A DNA stretch of 64,000 bases from Gammaproteobacteria bacterium (lineage in GTDB: Bacteria; Pseudomonadota; Gammaproteobacteria; DSM-19610), in the NCBI GenBank assembly GCA_026197075.1, contig JAPHQV010000028.1:1-64000 (forward strand), in the 5' to 3' direction. A program made the translations under genes and the position numbers. Shown piece by piece: positions 26,912 to 36,031 of the stretch. The notes beneath the pieces are model-generated. The model was not told the origin of the DNA. It did not search any database and worked only from the letters and a program-made list of their open reading frames with translations. How positions within the stretch are numbered: the stretch's first letter is position 1; each line of letters opens with the position of its first letter.

Positions 26912-27436
26912 TTACCCGTCGGTGCGTACCCGGGCGATTATAAACGCCGCGACCTGCTCCGGCGAATTGAGATCCAGTACGGGTAGATGGGTATTCAACG
27001 CCGTGTCGCTGGCCACGGCAATGATGTGTGGATCCCCCGGGAACAGCAGGGGTTGGCCCGTTGCCGCGCGGTGCAGTTCGATCCTGGGGAAGGGCAGGTG
27101 ACGAAAGCCTTCCACCAGCACCAGGTCCAGCTGGTCCCGCGGCAGGATGGAGAGCAGCGATTCCAGGCGCGGTTCGCGCGTTTCCGGGTAATCATGCAGC
27201 AGCGCCCAACGCTGGTCGGAAGCGATCAGCAGGTGATCGGCGCCGGCCTTGCGCAGTTCGTAGCTGTCCTTGCCGGGGGTGTCGATCTCGAAGTCGTGAT
27301 GGGCATGCTTGATCACGCCGACGCGCAGCCCGGCCTGACGCAGCCGAGGCAGCACCCGGGTCAGCAGGGTGGTCTTGCCGGTGCCGCTCCAGGCGGCGAA
27401 CCCCAATACCGCTGGCAGGGAAGGCGTGTTCTTCAT
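26912..27436 (-). CDS. mobB: molybdopterin-guanine dinucleotide biosynthesis protein MobB
   Basis: 174-residue GTP-binding accessory protein for the guanylation of molybdenum cofactor. The P-loop AWSGTGKT lies at about 15-22, followed by VGVIKHAHHDFEID, the MobB signature. Its start overlaps the mobA stop by 4 bp, so the two are translationally coupled. Confidence 0.95.
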   Translation of the reverse strand: MKNTPSLPAVLGFAAWSGTGKTTLLTRVLPRLRQAGLRVGVIKHAHHDFEIDTPGKDSYELRKAGADHLLIASDQRWALLHDYPETREPRLESLLSILPRDQLDLVLVEGFRHLPFPRIELHRAATGQPLLFPGDPHIIAVASDTALNTHLPVLDLNSPEQVAAFIIARVRTDG

Positions 27437-28044
27437 GGAGATGCGGCCAACAGGGCTTCGAGATGCGCCTGTTCCTCCGGGGTGTTCATGTTCAGGAACT
27501 GTTCCGGGTGATCGGAGAAGTCCGCCCGGGCCGGTTGCTGCGAGAGCACCCAGTCGCGGGTCTTGCGCAGGCCGCTCGCCAGGGCGGCACGCAGCTCGGG
27601 CGCCAGGTCCCGGTGCAGCATCAGGTGCACCGGTTGCAGGTGCTCGCCGTCATGGGCCACACACAGGCGCGCCCCGGCCTGCTGCAGTGCCGCCAGCATG
27701 CGAGGGGCGTAGTCGGGGGCCGGCAGGGGGGCATCGCAGGGCACACTGAGCAGGTATTCGGTCTGGCATTGTTCGAGACCGGCCAGCATCCCCGCCAGGG
27801 GCCCGGCATAGTCAGCGCTTGCGTCCTCGACCACGGGATAACCGAAGGCACGGTATCGATCCAGATGGCGATTGGCGTTGATCAGCAGGGCATCGGTCTG
27901 CGGCGCCAGTGCCTGCAGCAACCAGGCCACCGCGGGTTGTCGTCCGAGCATGAGCAGGCCCTTGTCCTGGCCACCCAGACGTCGGCCACGGCCGCCGGCC
28001 AGGATGAGTCCCGTGATGGTGGTGGAGTGGTTTGCGCTGGGCAT
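27433..28044 (-). CDS. mobA: molybdenum cofactor guanylyltransferase MobA
   Basis: 203-residue nucleotidyltransferase that attaches GMP to Mo-molybdopterin. The N-terminal motif LAGGRGRRLGGQDKGLL binds GTP, and DAPLPAPD gives the metal-binding region. The start at 28044 begins just before the conserved motif; a longer reading frame upstream is not conserved and would be antisense to the SIMPL gene. First gene of the cluster, divergent from 28132 with 87 bp between. Confidence 0.95.
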   Translation of the reverse strand: MPSANHSTTITGLILAGGRGRRLGGQDKGLLMLGRQPAVAWLLQALAPQTDALLINANRHLDRYRAFGYPVVEDASADYAGPLAGMLAGLEQCQTEYLLSVPCDAPLPAPDYAPRMLAALQQAGARLCVAHDGEHLQPVHLMLHRDLAPELRAALASGLRKTRDWVLSQQPARADFSDHPEQFLNMNTPEEQAHLEALLAASP

Positions 28045-28131
28045 GAGGCGATGACGGGGTTTCGCAGGAATGGAGCTGTAGTATAGCGGCAGTGTTACAA
28101 TCGATACATTACACGAGTGGAGGAGGTGATC

Positions 28132-28815
28132 ATGGGCGTCATGCGGATCGGGCTGGTAATGGCCCTGATGGGCGTGTTTCTGTCGGTCCAGGCGGCCGAT
28201 GAGCCGCGCTACCAGCAAGTGCATTTCCAGGTGGAGCGCAGCCAACAGGTGGGCAATGACCAGATGCAGGTGTGGCTGACGGCACAGGCCGAGGGCAGTG
28301 ATCCGGCGCAGCTGGCGCGTACCATCAACGAAACCATGGAATGGGCACTGGCACGGCGTGGCCAGAGCGAGGGCATGCGGCTGAAGACCGGCAATTACCA
28401 GACCCAGGCGCTGCGTGACAAGGACAAGCTGCGCGGCTGGAAGGTGAGCCAGGATCTCCACGTGGAAGGCACGGACATCCCCGCCATCAGCGCCCTGGTC
28501 GGCGAGTTGCAGGAGCGCCTGCAGGTACGCTCCATGGGCTTTTCCGTTTCCGATGTGGCGCGCCGCACCGCCGAAGAGCAATTGATCGAGGCGGCCCTGC
28601 AGGCCTTCCAGGAGCGCGCCGGCAAGGTGCAGCGCATCATGGGGGCCTCGGGTCACCGCCTGGTAAACGCCAGCATCCAGACCGGCGGCCACTTTCCGGG
28701 GCCGGTGCTGCGCGCCCAGGTGGCCAGTGCCGAGATGGCGGCGCCCGCGGTACAGGCGGGGGAATCGGAAGTACGGGTTACCGTGGCCGGCAGTATCGAA
28801 CTCATCATGCCCTGA
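28132..28815 (+). CDS. exported SIMPL-domain (DUF541) protein
   Basis: 227 residues with a cleavable signal peptide (MRIGLVMALMGVFLSVQAA) and one SIMPL domain. The domain starts at about residue 30 (VHFQVERSQQVGNDQMQVWLTA) and ends with EVRVTVAGSIELIMP, typical of the family. SIMPL proteins are periplasmic or outer-membrane proteins of uncertain function, some linked to oxidative stress. The start at 28132 follows GGAGGAGGTG. It is followed after 10 bp by xerD, possibly cotranscribed. Confidence 0.85.
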   Translation: MGVMRIGLVMALMGVFLSVQAADEPRYQQVHFQVERSQQVGNDQMQVWLTAQAEGSDPAQLARTINETMEWALARRGQSEGMRLKTGNYQTQALRDKDKLRGWKVSQDLHVEGTDIPAISALVGELQERLQVRSMGFSVSDVARRTAEEQLIEAALQAFQERAGKVQRIMGASGHRLVNASIQTGGHFPGPVLRAQVASAEMAAPAVQAGESEVRVTVAGSIELIMP

Positions 28816-28825
28816 GGAGGTACGG

Positions 28826-29752
28826 GTGGTGGAATCCGCACGTGCCGCCAATGCCGTTCCCGATACGGAACTGGCGCTGGTGGAGCGCTTTCTCGATGCC
28901 CTGTGGATGGAGCGCGGCCTGAGCCGCAATACCCTGGCTGCCTACCGCCAGGACCTGCTCGCGTTGGCCGCCTGGCTGGCGGGCGAGCAGAACAGATTGC
29001 TGGCGGCCGACCACGGTGACCTGCAGCGTTATCTTGCCCATCGCCATGCCACGGGGGCCAAGGCGCGTACCGCGGCGCGTGGGCTGTCCAGCCTGCGACG
29101 CTTCTACCGCCACCTGCTGCGCGAAGGCCAGCTGCGCGTTGACCCCACCGCCCTGATCGGGACCCCCAAGCTCCCCCGGCCCCTGCCCGGTACCCTGAGC
29201 GAGGAAGAAGTGGAACGTTTGTTGAAGGCGCCCGATCCCGGGACGCCCCTGGGGCTGCGTGACCGGGCCATGCTGGAGCTGCTCTACGCCACGGGCCTGC
29301 GGGTGACGGAGCTGGTGGAATTGCGGGTCGACCAGGTCAGCATGACCCAGGGCGTGGTGCGGGTGTTGGGCAAGGGCAGCAAGGAGCGCCTGGTGCCTTT
29401 GGGGGAAGAGGCCCTGCAATGGTTGCAGCGTTATGGCGAGGAGGCACGGTCGGAACTGGCGGTGGGCCAGGGCGGTGACCAGTTGTTCCTGTCGCGGCGC
29501 GGGGAGGGCATGACACGCCAGGCCTTCTGGTACCGGATACGCGCTCACGCCCGCCAGGCGGGCATCCAGCGTCACCTGTCGCCCCACACCCTGCGGCATG
29601 CCTTTGCCACGCATTTATTGAATCATGGCGCCGACCTGCGCGTGGTGCAGATGCTGTTGGGGCACAGCGACCTGTCCACCACCCAGATCTACACCCATGT
29701 GGCGCGCGAACGGCTCAAGCAATTGCATGCCCGACATCACCCCCGTGGCTGA
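28826..29752 (+). CDS. xerD: site-specific tyrosine recombinase XerD
   Basis: 308-residue recombinase that, with XerC, resolves chromosome dimers at dif. The N-terminal SAM-like core-binding domain spans about 13-100, and the catalytic domain holds Arg159 (TGLRVTELV), a lysine in GKGSKERLV, His254 and Arg257 (HTLRHAF), His280 (LGHSDLSTT) and nucleophile Tyr289. The DsbC-like gene that follows is a well-known xerD neighbour and supports XerD over XerC. The start is GTG at 28826 or 28829 with GAGGAGG upstream; both give nearly the same protein. Confidence 0.94.
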   Translation: MVESARAANAVPDTELALVERFLDALWMERGLSRNTLAAYRQDLLALAAWLAGEQNRLLAADHGDLQRYLAHRHATGAKARTAARGLSSLRRFYRHLLREGQLRVDPTALIGTPKLPRPLPGTLSEEEVERLLKAPDPGTPLGLRDRAMLELLYATGLRVTELVELRVDQVSMTQGVVRVLGKGSKERLVPLGEEALQWLQRYGEEARSELAVGQGGDQLFLSRRGEGMTRQAFWYRIRAHARQAGIQRHLSPHTLRHAFATHLLNHGADLRVVQMLLGHSDLSTTQIYTHVARERLKQLHARHHPRG

Positions 29753-29848
29753 AGCGAGGGTTTCTGCTACAGTGGCCGAACTTCAGGTCCAGCAGGCAGT
29801 CTTATGTTGGTGCTTTTTACCGATTATCAGCAAAAAGAGTGAGTTGTG

Positions 29849-30568
29849 ATGAAATATGCAGTGATGATGGGGATGCTGGCGGGTCTGGCAATGCTTACGG
29901 TCCCGGTGCTGGCGGAGGAGGACCAGGGTGAGGCCGCGGTGCGTGCCGCGCTCGGCGATGTGCAGGCAGACCGGATACGCCCGTCGGCCATCAAGGGCCT
30001 CTACGAGGTCGTGATCGGGCCTCACGTATTCTATGTCAGCGCCGACGGCCGACACATGCTGCAGGGGGATCTGGTGGACATGGCCAAGGGTCGGAATCTG
30101 ACCCAGCCGGAACGGGAGGCCGCCTTGCGCAGTACCATCGAGGGGGTCGGCGAGGAGAACATGCTCATCTTCAGCCCCGATAAAACCCGCCATACCATCA
30201 CGGTGTTTACCGATATCGATTGCGGCTACTGCCGCAAGCTGCACGAGGAGATGGCGGCCTATCATGACAAGGGAATTCGGGTTCGTTACCTGATGTTCCC
30301 CCGTAGCGGGATCGATTCCCCTTCCTATGACAAGGCCGTGTCGGTCTGGTGTGCCAAGGATCGTAATGAAGCCCTGACCCGGGCCAAGCAAGGCAAGGAT
30401 CCGGTGCCCGGGAAATGCGACAACCCGGTGGAGCGTCATATGGCCTTGGGACAGAGCATCGGCGTGCGCGGCACGCCGAGTATCGTGCTGGAGGATGGGC
30501 GGGTAGTGCCGGGCTATGTGCCGGCGGATCGCCTGGCCGCCATGCTGGAGGCCAACCCCGCGCCCTGA
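29849..30568 (+). CDS. dsbC: DsbC-type periplasmic thiol:disulfide isomerase
   Basis: 239 residues with an N-terminal signal peptide ending near VLA/EED. The N-terminal dimerisation domain (about 28-90) is followed by a thioredoxin fold with active site CGYC (Cys125, Cys128), a second cysteine pair (VWCAKD, GKCDNP) and cis-Pro in GTPSIV. DsbC reshuffles wrong disulfides in periplasmic proteins and is kept reduced by DsbD. It follows xerD after 96 bp, the same order as in many gammaproteobacteria. Confidence 0.93.
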   Translation: MKYAVMMGMLAGLAMLTVPVLAEEDQGEAAVRAALGDVQADRIRPSAIKGLYEVVIGPHVFYVSADGRHMLQGDLVDMAKGRNLTQPEREAALRSTIEGVGEENMLIFSPDKTRHTITVFTDIDCGYCRKLHEEMAAYHDKGIRVRYLMFPRSGIDSPSYDKAVSVWCAKDRNEALTRAKQGKDPVPGKCDNPVERHMALGQSIGVRGTPSIVLEDGRVVPGYVPADRLAAMLEANPAP

Positions 30569-30578
30569 GAGCGGGATC

Positions 30579-30744
30579 TAGGAGCCTGTCGGACTTGAGC
30601 GATCGTAGCGAGCAAGGTGGGAGAGCGAGAACAGATTTTCATGATTTCGAGGCGCATAGTAGACCTACGCAACGAGAAATCAGGGAAATCTGGGCCGCTC
30701 TCCCACCGGCGCAGTAGATCAGCCTCAAGTCCGACAGGCTCCTA
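30579..30744. mobile_element. MITE-like palindromic element
   Basis: A 166-bp element bounded by perfect 21-bp inverted repeats (30579-30599 and 30724-30744) beginning TAGGAGCCTGTCGG. The interior also pairs: GGTGGGAGAGCG near 30616-30627 pairs with CGCTCTCCCACC near 30696-30707, and further blocks pair towards the centre. The terminal TA on each side could be a TA target duplication, as used by IS630/mariner-type elements (inference). It encodes no protein. The last three bases form the TAG stop of fdxA, and the whole hairpin lies between two convergent genes. Confidence 0.7.
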
Positions 30745-31065
30745 ACGCTCCAGCAGGTCCAGCTTGCCGGGTTTGCCGTTCCATTCGTCGGCATCCGGCG
30801 GGGCATCTTTCTTCTGGGTAATCACCGGCCAGTCCTTTGCCAGCTCTTCGTTCAGGGACAGAAACTGTTCCTGGTCCGCGGGCAGGTCATCCTCGGCAAA
30901 GATGGCCTCGGCAGGACATTCCGGTTCGCACAGGGTGCAATCAATGCATTCCTCGGGATCGATGACGAGGAAATTCGGGCCTTCATGGAAGCAATCCACC
31001 GGACAGACTTCCACGCAGTCCGTGTATTTGCACTTGATGCAGTTTTCACCCACTACAAATGTCAT
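30742..31065 (-). CDS. fdxA: 7Fe ferredoxin FdxA
   Basis: 107-residue ferredoxin that carries one [3Fe-4S] and one [4Fe-4S] cluster. Nine cysteines are placed as in FdI-type proteins: 9, 12, 17, 21, 25, 40, 43, 46 and 50. The C-terminal tail ending LLER is of normal length. The stop codon TAG is supplied by the end of the MITE-like repeat. A good GGGAGCAG ribosome site precedes the ATG. Cytoplasmic electron carrier; its partner is not visible nearby. Confidence 0.95.
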   Translation of the reverse strand: MTFVVGENCIKCKYTDCVEVCPVDCFHEGPNFLVIDPEECIDCTLCEPECPAEAIFAEDDLPADQEQFLSLNEELAKDWPVITQKKDAPPDADEWNGKPGKLDLLER

Positions 31066-31165
31066 ATTCTGCTCCCTTCATGACTGGCGCTCCGCGGATC
31101 GCGCGCCACTGTGTGGGAGACATAATAGGGCGTGGAGAAGAATTTTTCGAGGCCGGTGACCGCTT

Positions 31166-32236
31166 TCAGGTCGCGGTGCGGGCCTGGGGCTTGTCCGTCG
31201 GCATAATTGTGGTTTCCACCCGGTTGCGCCCCTGTTCCTTGGCAAGGTACAGGGCCTGGTCGGCCGCGGCGACCAGGTCGGCCGCGGACTCCGGTTGTCC
31301 ACTGTCGCGGGTGGTGGTGCCGATGCTGAGGGTGAGGTGATCGGTGACCTTGGAGGCCTCATGAGTGATGCGGAGGTCACGCACTTCCTTGAGCAGTTCC
31401 CGCGCTACCGCTTCCGCACCTGCCTGGTTGGTGTCCGGCAGCACCACGACGAATTCCTCCCCGCCGTAGCGGGCCACCAGGTCGGTGGGGCGTTGCACCA
31501 CGCGATCCAGGGTGCGTGCCACCATGCGCAGACAATCGTCGCCGGCCTGGTGGCCATAACGGTCGTTGAAAGGCTTGAAATAATCGATGTCGAGCAGGAT
31601 CAACGACAAAGGTGTGTCGTTGCGTACCGAGCGCTGCCATTCCCGCTCCAGCACGTCGTCAAACTGGCGTCGGTTGGCGATACCGGTGAGGCCGTCCAGG
31701 GAGGACAGGCGGTGCAGTTCGCGGTTGCTTTGCGCCAGCTGGGCATTCATTTCGCGCAGCTGTTCCTGCATTTCGCGCAGGGCATGATAGGCCTCGTCCC
31801 GCTCGCGCTGCGCCAGGTAGCTCTTGGAGTGGGCGCGTATGCGGGCGATGAGTTCGATGGGTTCCGGCAGTTTGACCAGGTAATCGGTGGCACCGTTGGC
31901 GAAGGCATCGCTCTTGATCTTGGGGTCGTCCTTGCTGGACAGTACGACGATGGGGATGTCCCGGGTCATGGGGTTGGCGCGATAGAAACGCACCAGGGTC
32001 ATGCCGTCGATGTCAGGCATGACCAGGTCCTGCAACACCGTGGTGGCCTTGACCTCTACGGCCATATTGATGGCCGTCTTGGGGTCGCTGCAGTAGTGGA
32101 ATTCGATGCCGGGTTCGTGCTCCAGCATGCGACGGATGCCCTCGGCGACCATGGCCTGGTCGTCCACCAGCAACACCACCGCCCAGTTCGGGCTTTTCAC
32201 CGTTTCCCTCTGCACGGGTGCCTCGTTCCCCATCAT
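31166..32236 (-). CDS. wspR: diguanylate cyclase response regulator WspR
   Basis: 356 residues. An N-terminal receiver domain has Asp70 as phosphoacceptor (VLQDLVMPDIDG), the same residue number as in P. aeruginosa WspR, then a helical stalk (about 145-180) and a GGDEF domain with GGEEF at 258-262 and inhibitory-site RPTD at 249-252. It also shares VVLLVDDQAM and HLTLSIG-type segments with Pseudomonas WspR. It is the output enzyme of the Wsp system: phosphorylation by WspE raises c-di-GMP. Last gene of the wsp operon, overlapping wspF by ATGA. Confidence 0.95.
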   Translation of the reverse strand: MMGNEAPVQRETVKSPNWAVVLLVDDQAMVAEGIRRMLEHEPGIEFHYCSDPKTAINMAVEVKATTVLQDLVMPDIDGMTLVRFYRANPMTRDIPIVVLSSKDDPKIKSDAFANGATDYLVKLPEPIELIARIRAHSKSYLAQRERDEAYHALREMQEQLREMNAQLAQSNRELHRLSSLDGLTGIANRRQFDDVLEREWQRSVRNDTPLSLILLDIDYFKPFNDRYGHQAGDDCLRMVARTLDRVVQRPTDLVARYGGEEFVVVLPDTNQAGAEAVARELLKEVRDLRITHEASKVTDHLTLSIGTTTRDSGQPESAADLVAAADQALYLAKEQGRNRVETTIMPTDKPQARTAT

Positions 32237-33276
32237 GAGCCTCGATCTGCCGCAACATTATGTTTTTTATGCCGATTCGCTATGGATTCCCCAATGGCTC
32301 CAAGCGGCAACACGGACACTGCCGCATCCAGTTCAGCAGCAGCTTTCGGCATACCATAAACGGCCGATGTAGCCATATCTTGAGCCAGGGTATGCCAACC
32401 CTGGCCGCGCAGGGCCAGCAGACCCTCGGCTCCATCCCGGCCCATGCCCGTCAGCAGCACCCCGGTGACGCCACCCTGCCAGTGGGTCACCAGGCTGGAG
32501 AAAAAGGCATTGACCGAGGGCCGGTAGGGATAATCCACCGGATCAGCGGTGTAGCCCAGCCGCTGGTCGGCCTTCAGTACCAGGTGGTCGTGACGACCGG
32601 CGACCAGTACCGTGCCGGGTCGCGGCGCATCGCCTTCCTGCGCCAGGCGTACCGGCAGCTGGATGCGACCACCCAGCCACTCGGCAAAACTGGCCACGAA
32701 CTGTTCATCCACATGCTGGATCACCACGATCGCCGCCGGGATGTCCCGCGGTAATGCACCCAACACTTCCGCGAGGGCGGCCGGGCCGCCGGTAGAGGCG
32801 CCGATGGCGATCATTTGCTGCTCCGGGTGATCGTGGACACAGGGTTTCGGTTTGCCCAGGGCGGCATCCAGGCGTGCCTGGCCGCGCAGGAGCATCTTGA
32901 CCGTCTCCAGCTTGGCCAGCAGGGCCGTGCGTCCCTCACCGGTACCCGAGGCGCCCAGGACAGGGGTATTGACCGCATCCAGGGCCCCGGCCCCCATGGC
33001 CTCGAATACCTTGGGGGTGTTTTCCCGCACCGAAGCGGTGACCACCAGGATGGCGCAGGGGCTGTGGGCCATGATCTGGCGGGTGGCCTCGACACCATCC
33101 ATGTCCGGCATGATCAGGTCCATGAGGATAATGTCCGGTGTATTGTCGCGTGCCTTGGTGACGGCTTCACGGCCATTTTCCGCCGTCCATGCCAGGGTAT
33201 GGACGGGGTCGGAGGCGATGACCCGGCGCAGGGCTTCCCGTGCGATCTGGGAATCATTGACGATGGCGATTCTCAT
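32233..33276 (-). CDS. wspF: chemotaxis methylesterase WspF (CheB)
   Basis: 347 residues. The receiver domain has Asp53 (LMDLIMPDMDG), and the CheB methylesterase domain has catalytic Ser161 (IGASTGGP), His188 (VIQHVD) and Asp281 (TGMGRDGAEG). It removes methyl groups from WspA and resets the system; in Pseudomonas its loss gives wrinkly, high c-di-GMP colonies. It lies 28 bp after wspE and overlaps wspR. Confidence 0.95.
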   Translation of the reverse strand: MRIAIVNDSQIAREALRRVIASDPVHTLAWTAENGREAVTKARDNTPDIILMDLIMPDMDGVEATRQIMAHSPCAILVVTASVRENTPKVFEAMGAGALDAVNTPVLGASGTGEGRTALLAKLETVKMLLRGQARLDAALGKPKPCVHDHPEQQMIAIGASTGGPAALAEVLGALPRDIPAAIVVIQHVDEQFVASFAEWLGGRIQLPVRLAQEGDAPRPGTVLVAGRHDHLVLKADQRLGYTADPVDYPYRPSVNAFFSSLVTHWQGGVTGVLLTGMGRDGAEGLLALRGQGWHTLAQDMATSAVYGMPKAAAELDAAVSVLPLGAIGESIANRHKKHNVAADRGS

Positions 33277-33304
33277 TTTTTTCTACTCACTCCGTGTCGT
33301 GGGC

Positions 33305-36031
33305 TTACGCCTCTCCAATCAAATCCAGTACCGCGTCCAGCAGGGTCTCATCGTGAAAACTGCCCTTGGTGAGATAGTAGTCGGCGCCGACCTCGAGACC
33401 GCGGGCGCGATCTTCCTCGCGGTCCTTGTAGGAAACGATCATCACCGGGGTCGACTTCAGGGTGGGGTCTTCCTTGATGTGAGCGACGAATTCAAAACCG
33501 TTCATGCGTGGCATGTCCACGTCGCTGATTACCAGGTCGTAGTGACCGGTACGTACCGCATTCCAGCCGTCCATGCCATCCACGGCCACGTCCACGGCGT
33601 AGCCGCGGGAGACGAGCATATTGCGTTCCACCTCGCGCACGGTGATGGAATCGTCCACCACCAGTACGCGCTTGCCACGGTGTACGTGATGATGGGTCCC
33701 TTTTTCACCCAGGTGATCAAGACGTCCGCCCGCGATCAGGATATCGATACTGCGGATGAGATCGTCCACGTCGAGGATCAGACAGGGTGAGCCATTCTCG
33801 AGGATGGCTGCCGCGCTGACGTCTTGCACCTTGCCCAGGCGTGGGTCCAGGGTCTGGACCACCAGGTTGCGCTCACCCAGCAAACGATCCACCGCCAGGC
33901 CATAGCGATCCATGCGTTCACCCAACACGACGATGGGAAGTGTGTCTTCATGGCGCTCCGTGTTTTCCAGCTCCAATACCTGGTGAGCGGACAGCATGCC
34001 GATGTGCTGGTTGCCGAGGGTGAAGTATTGCCGGCCTTCCATGGTCTCGATATGGTCGCGATGGATACTGAGGGTGCGTTCGATACGCGCCAGGGGGAAG
34101 GCGTAGGGTTCGCCACCGATTTCCACCAGCAGGGCGCGCACCACCGAAAGCGTGAGCGGAAGCTGCATATGGAATTGCAATCCCTGGCCAGGTGTCGATG
34201 TGGCGCGTACCATGCCGCGCATTTCCTGGACGGCGCTGTGTACCACGTCCAGGCCTACGCCGCGCCCGGAGATCTCGGTTACCTGGTCGCGGGTCGAAAA
34301 GCCGGGCAGGAACAGGAATTCCATCAGTTCCGCCTCGGAAAGCTTGGCGGCCATCTCGGCGCTGGTAAGCCCCTTTTCTACCACCTTGCCGCGCAGGCTT
34401 TCCACCTCGATCCCACGCCCGTCGTCGCGCACGGTAATGGACAACATGCCGGCACTGTGCGTGGCTTCCAGTGTGATGGTGGCCTGTTCCGGTTTGCCGG
34501 CGGCGCGGCGTTCCTCCACGGTTTCCACGCCATGGTCGACGGCATTGCGTACCAGGTGATTCAAGGGTGCCTCGACCTTGCTGAGGATGTCACGGTCCAC
34601 CCGGGTTCCCAGACCCTCGATCACCAGTCTCACGTCCTTGTTCAGGCTGCGAGCCAGGTCGCGCACCATGCGCTGGAAACCTTGGACGCCGTCACTGAAG
34701 GGGCGCATACGGCTGGCCACTACCTCCCGGTTGAGGCGGTCGGCGAGGTTGTGGCTGCGCCGGTCATATTCCTCGAGCTCCCCGAGCCGGTCGGCGAGTC
34801 GGTGTCGGCACTGCCCGGCCTTGTGTTGCGCCTCGCTGATCAGGCGTGTGACGTATTCGCCGGACTGATGATTGTTCACAGCCTCGCTGAGGCGATCGAG
34901 AATGGCAATGAGCTCCACCTGGCGATGCTTGACCTGTACCAGCCCCTCGGCAAAGGGGCGCAACCAGCGGGATTCCACCCGGACTTCGCCGGCCAGGCCC
35001 ATCAACCGGTTGAGGCTTTCCGGGGATACGCGGATCGCGGTGTCCAGGCTTGCCCGTGGGCCGGTTCGTTCCACCACGGGCGTGGTCGGTGTTTCGGCAG
35101 GCGTGGTCTCCTGATTGGCCGTGGCGGCGATCGGGTGGCCGCCATCCAGTACCAGATGCAGGTTGTGCAGCAGTTCGGTGACCTCGCCGGCCTGTTGCTG
35201 CAGCCATTGTGACGATTCCTCGGTGCGTACACGGGCGATCCGGGTGAGCAGATCCACCGCGTGCAACAGCACATCGATCTGCTCCGGATTCAGGCTCAAC
35301 TTTCCGTCCTGGGCCGCCACGAAGATGTCCTCCATGGCATGGGCGATACGCACGCCACAGTCCACATCCACCATGCGCGCCGCACCCTTGATGGAATGGG
35401 AGGCGCGCATCAGGGCCTCCAGCTGGATCTTGTCGTTGGGATTCTGTTCCAGTTGCAACAGGCCTTCGTTGAGCACCTGGCCATGGCTGTCCAGTTCCGC
35501 GCGGAACAGGTCGAGCATGGTTTCGTCGGCCGTGAATCCACGGGTATCCACAGGGGGGTGCTGCACGTTCACGTTCGATTCCGTGGACGACGCGGGTTTG
35601 CGTGTCGTTGTCCCGGCGGCAGGGGTGCCTTTCAATGCCTCGGTCAGGGACTGGATGCGCACTTCATGGCTGGCTTGCCAGGCAGGCAATTCAGCTTCCG
35701 TGAGCCTGGAAATGCCACCCAGCAGATCAAGTGCCTGCAGGCAGTGGTCGATATGCCCGGCATCGATGCGCAGGCGACCTTCCTGGGCCGCGACGAACAG
35801 GTCCTCCAGGGCATGGTTGATGCGCACCCCGGCCTCGATATCCACCATGCGCGAGGCTCCCTTGAGGGAATGGGCGGCGCGCATGCACGCCTCCAGGGCC
35901 GCGCCATTACCGGCATCCTGCTCCAGTGCCAGAAGATTCTCGGACAGGGACTGGAGTTGGCTTTCCGCCTCGATGCGGAACAGTTCCATCAGGGAGAAAT
36001 TCCCCAGACCCTTGTCTTCGCCTTCACTCAT
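33305..36031 (-). CDS. wspE: hybrid CheA-type histidine kinase WspE with two HPt domains
   Basis: 908 residues, longer than P. aeruginosa WspE (about 755 as recalled). Two similar HPt domains open the protein: residues about 15-110 with His54 (RAAHSLKGAS) and about 172-270 with His212 (RASHSIKGAA). Then come the dimerisation/P3 region, the HATPase (NHLVRNAVDHGVE, DDGRGIE, FSTRDQVTEISGRGVGLDV), a CheW-like domain and a C-terminal receiver (LVVDDSITVREVE, VISDVDMPRMNG). It phosphorylates WspR and WspF when WspA is activated. It overlaps wspD by 4 bp. Confidence 0.95.
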   Translation of the reverse strand: MSEGEDKGLGNFSLMELFRIEAESQLQSLSENLLALEQDAGNGAALEACMRAAHSLKGASRMVDIEAGVRINHALEDLFVAAQEGRLRIDAGHIDHCLQALDLLGGISRLTEAELPAWQASHEVRIQSLTEALKGTPAAGTTTRKPASSTESNVNVQHPPVDTRGFTADETMLDLFRAELDSHGQVLNEGLLQLEQNPNDKIQLEALMRASHSIKGAARMVDVDCGVRIAHAMEDIFVAAQDGKLSLNPEQIDVLLHAVDLLTRIARVRTEESSQWLQQQAGEVTELLHNLHLVLDGGHPIAATANQETTPAETPTTPVVERTGPRASLDTAIRVSPESLNRLMGLAGEVRVESRWLRPFAEGLVQVKHRQVELIAILDRLSEAVNNHQSGEYVTRLISEAQHKAGQCRHRLADRLGELEEYDRRSHNLADRLNREVVASRMRPFSDGVQGFQRMVRDLARSLNKDVRLVIEGLGTRVDRDILSKVEAPLNHLVRNAVDHGVETVEERRAAGKPEQATITLEATHSAGMLSITVRDDGRGIEVESLRGKVVEKGLTSAEMAAKLSEAELMEFLFLPGFSTRDQVTEISGRGVGLDVVHSAVQEMRGMVRATSTPGQGLQFHMQLPLTLSVVRALLVEIGGEPYAFPLARIERTLSIHRDHIETMEGRQYFTLGNQHIGMLSAHQVLELENTERHEDTLPIVVLGERMDRYGLAVDRLLGERNLVVQTLDPRLGKVQDVSAAAILENGSPCLILDVDDLIRSIDILIAGGRLDHLGEKGTHHHVHRGKRVLVVDDSITVREVERNMLVSRGYAVDVAVDGMDGWNAVRTGHYDLVISDVDMPRMNGFEFVAHIKEDPTLKSTPVMIVSYKDREEDRARGLEVGADYYLTKGSFHDETLLDAVLDLIGEA

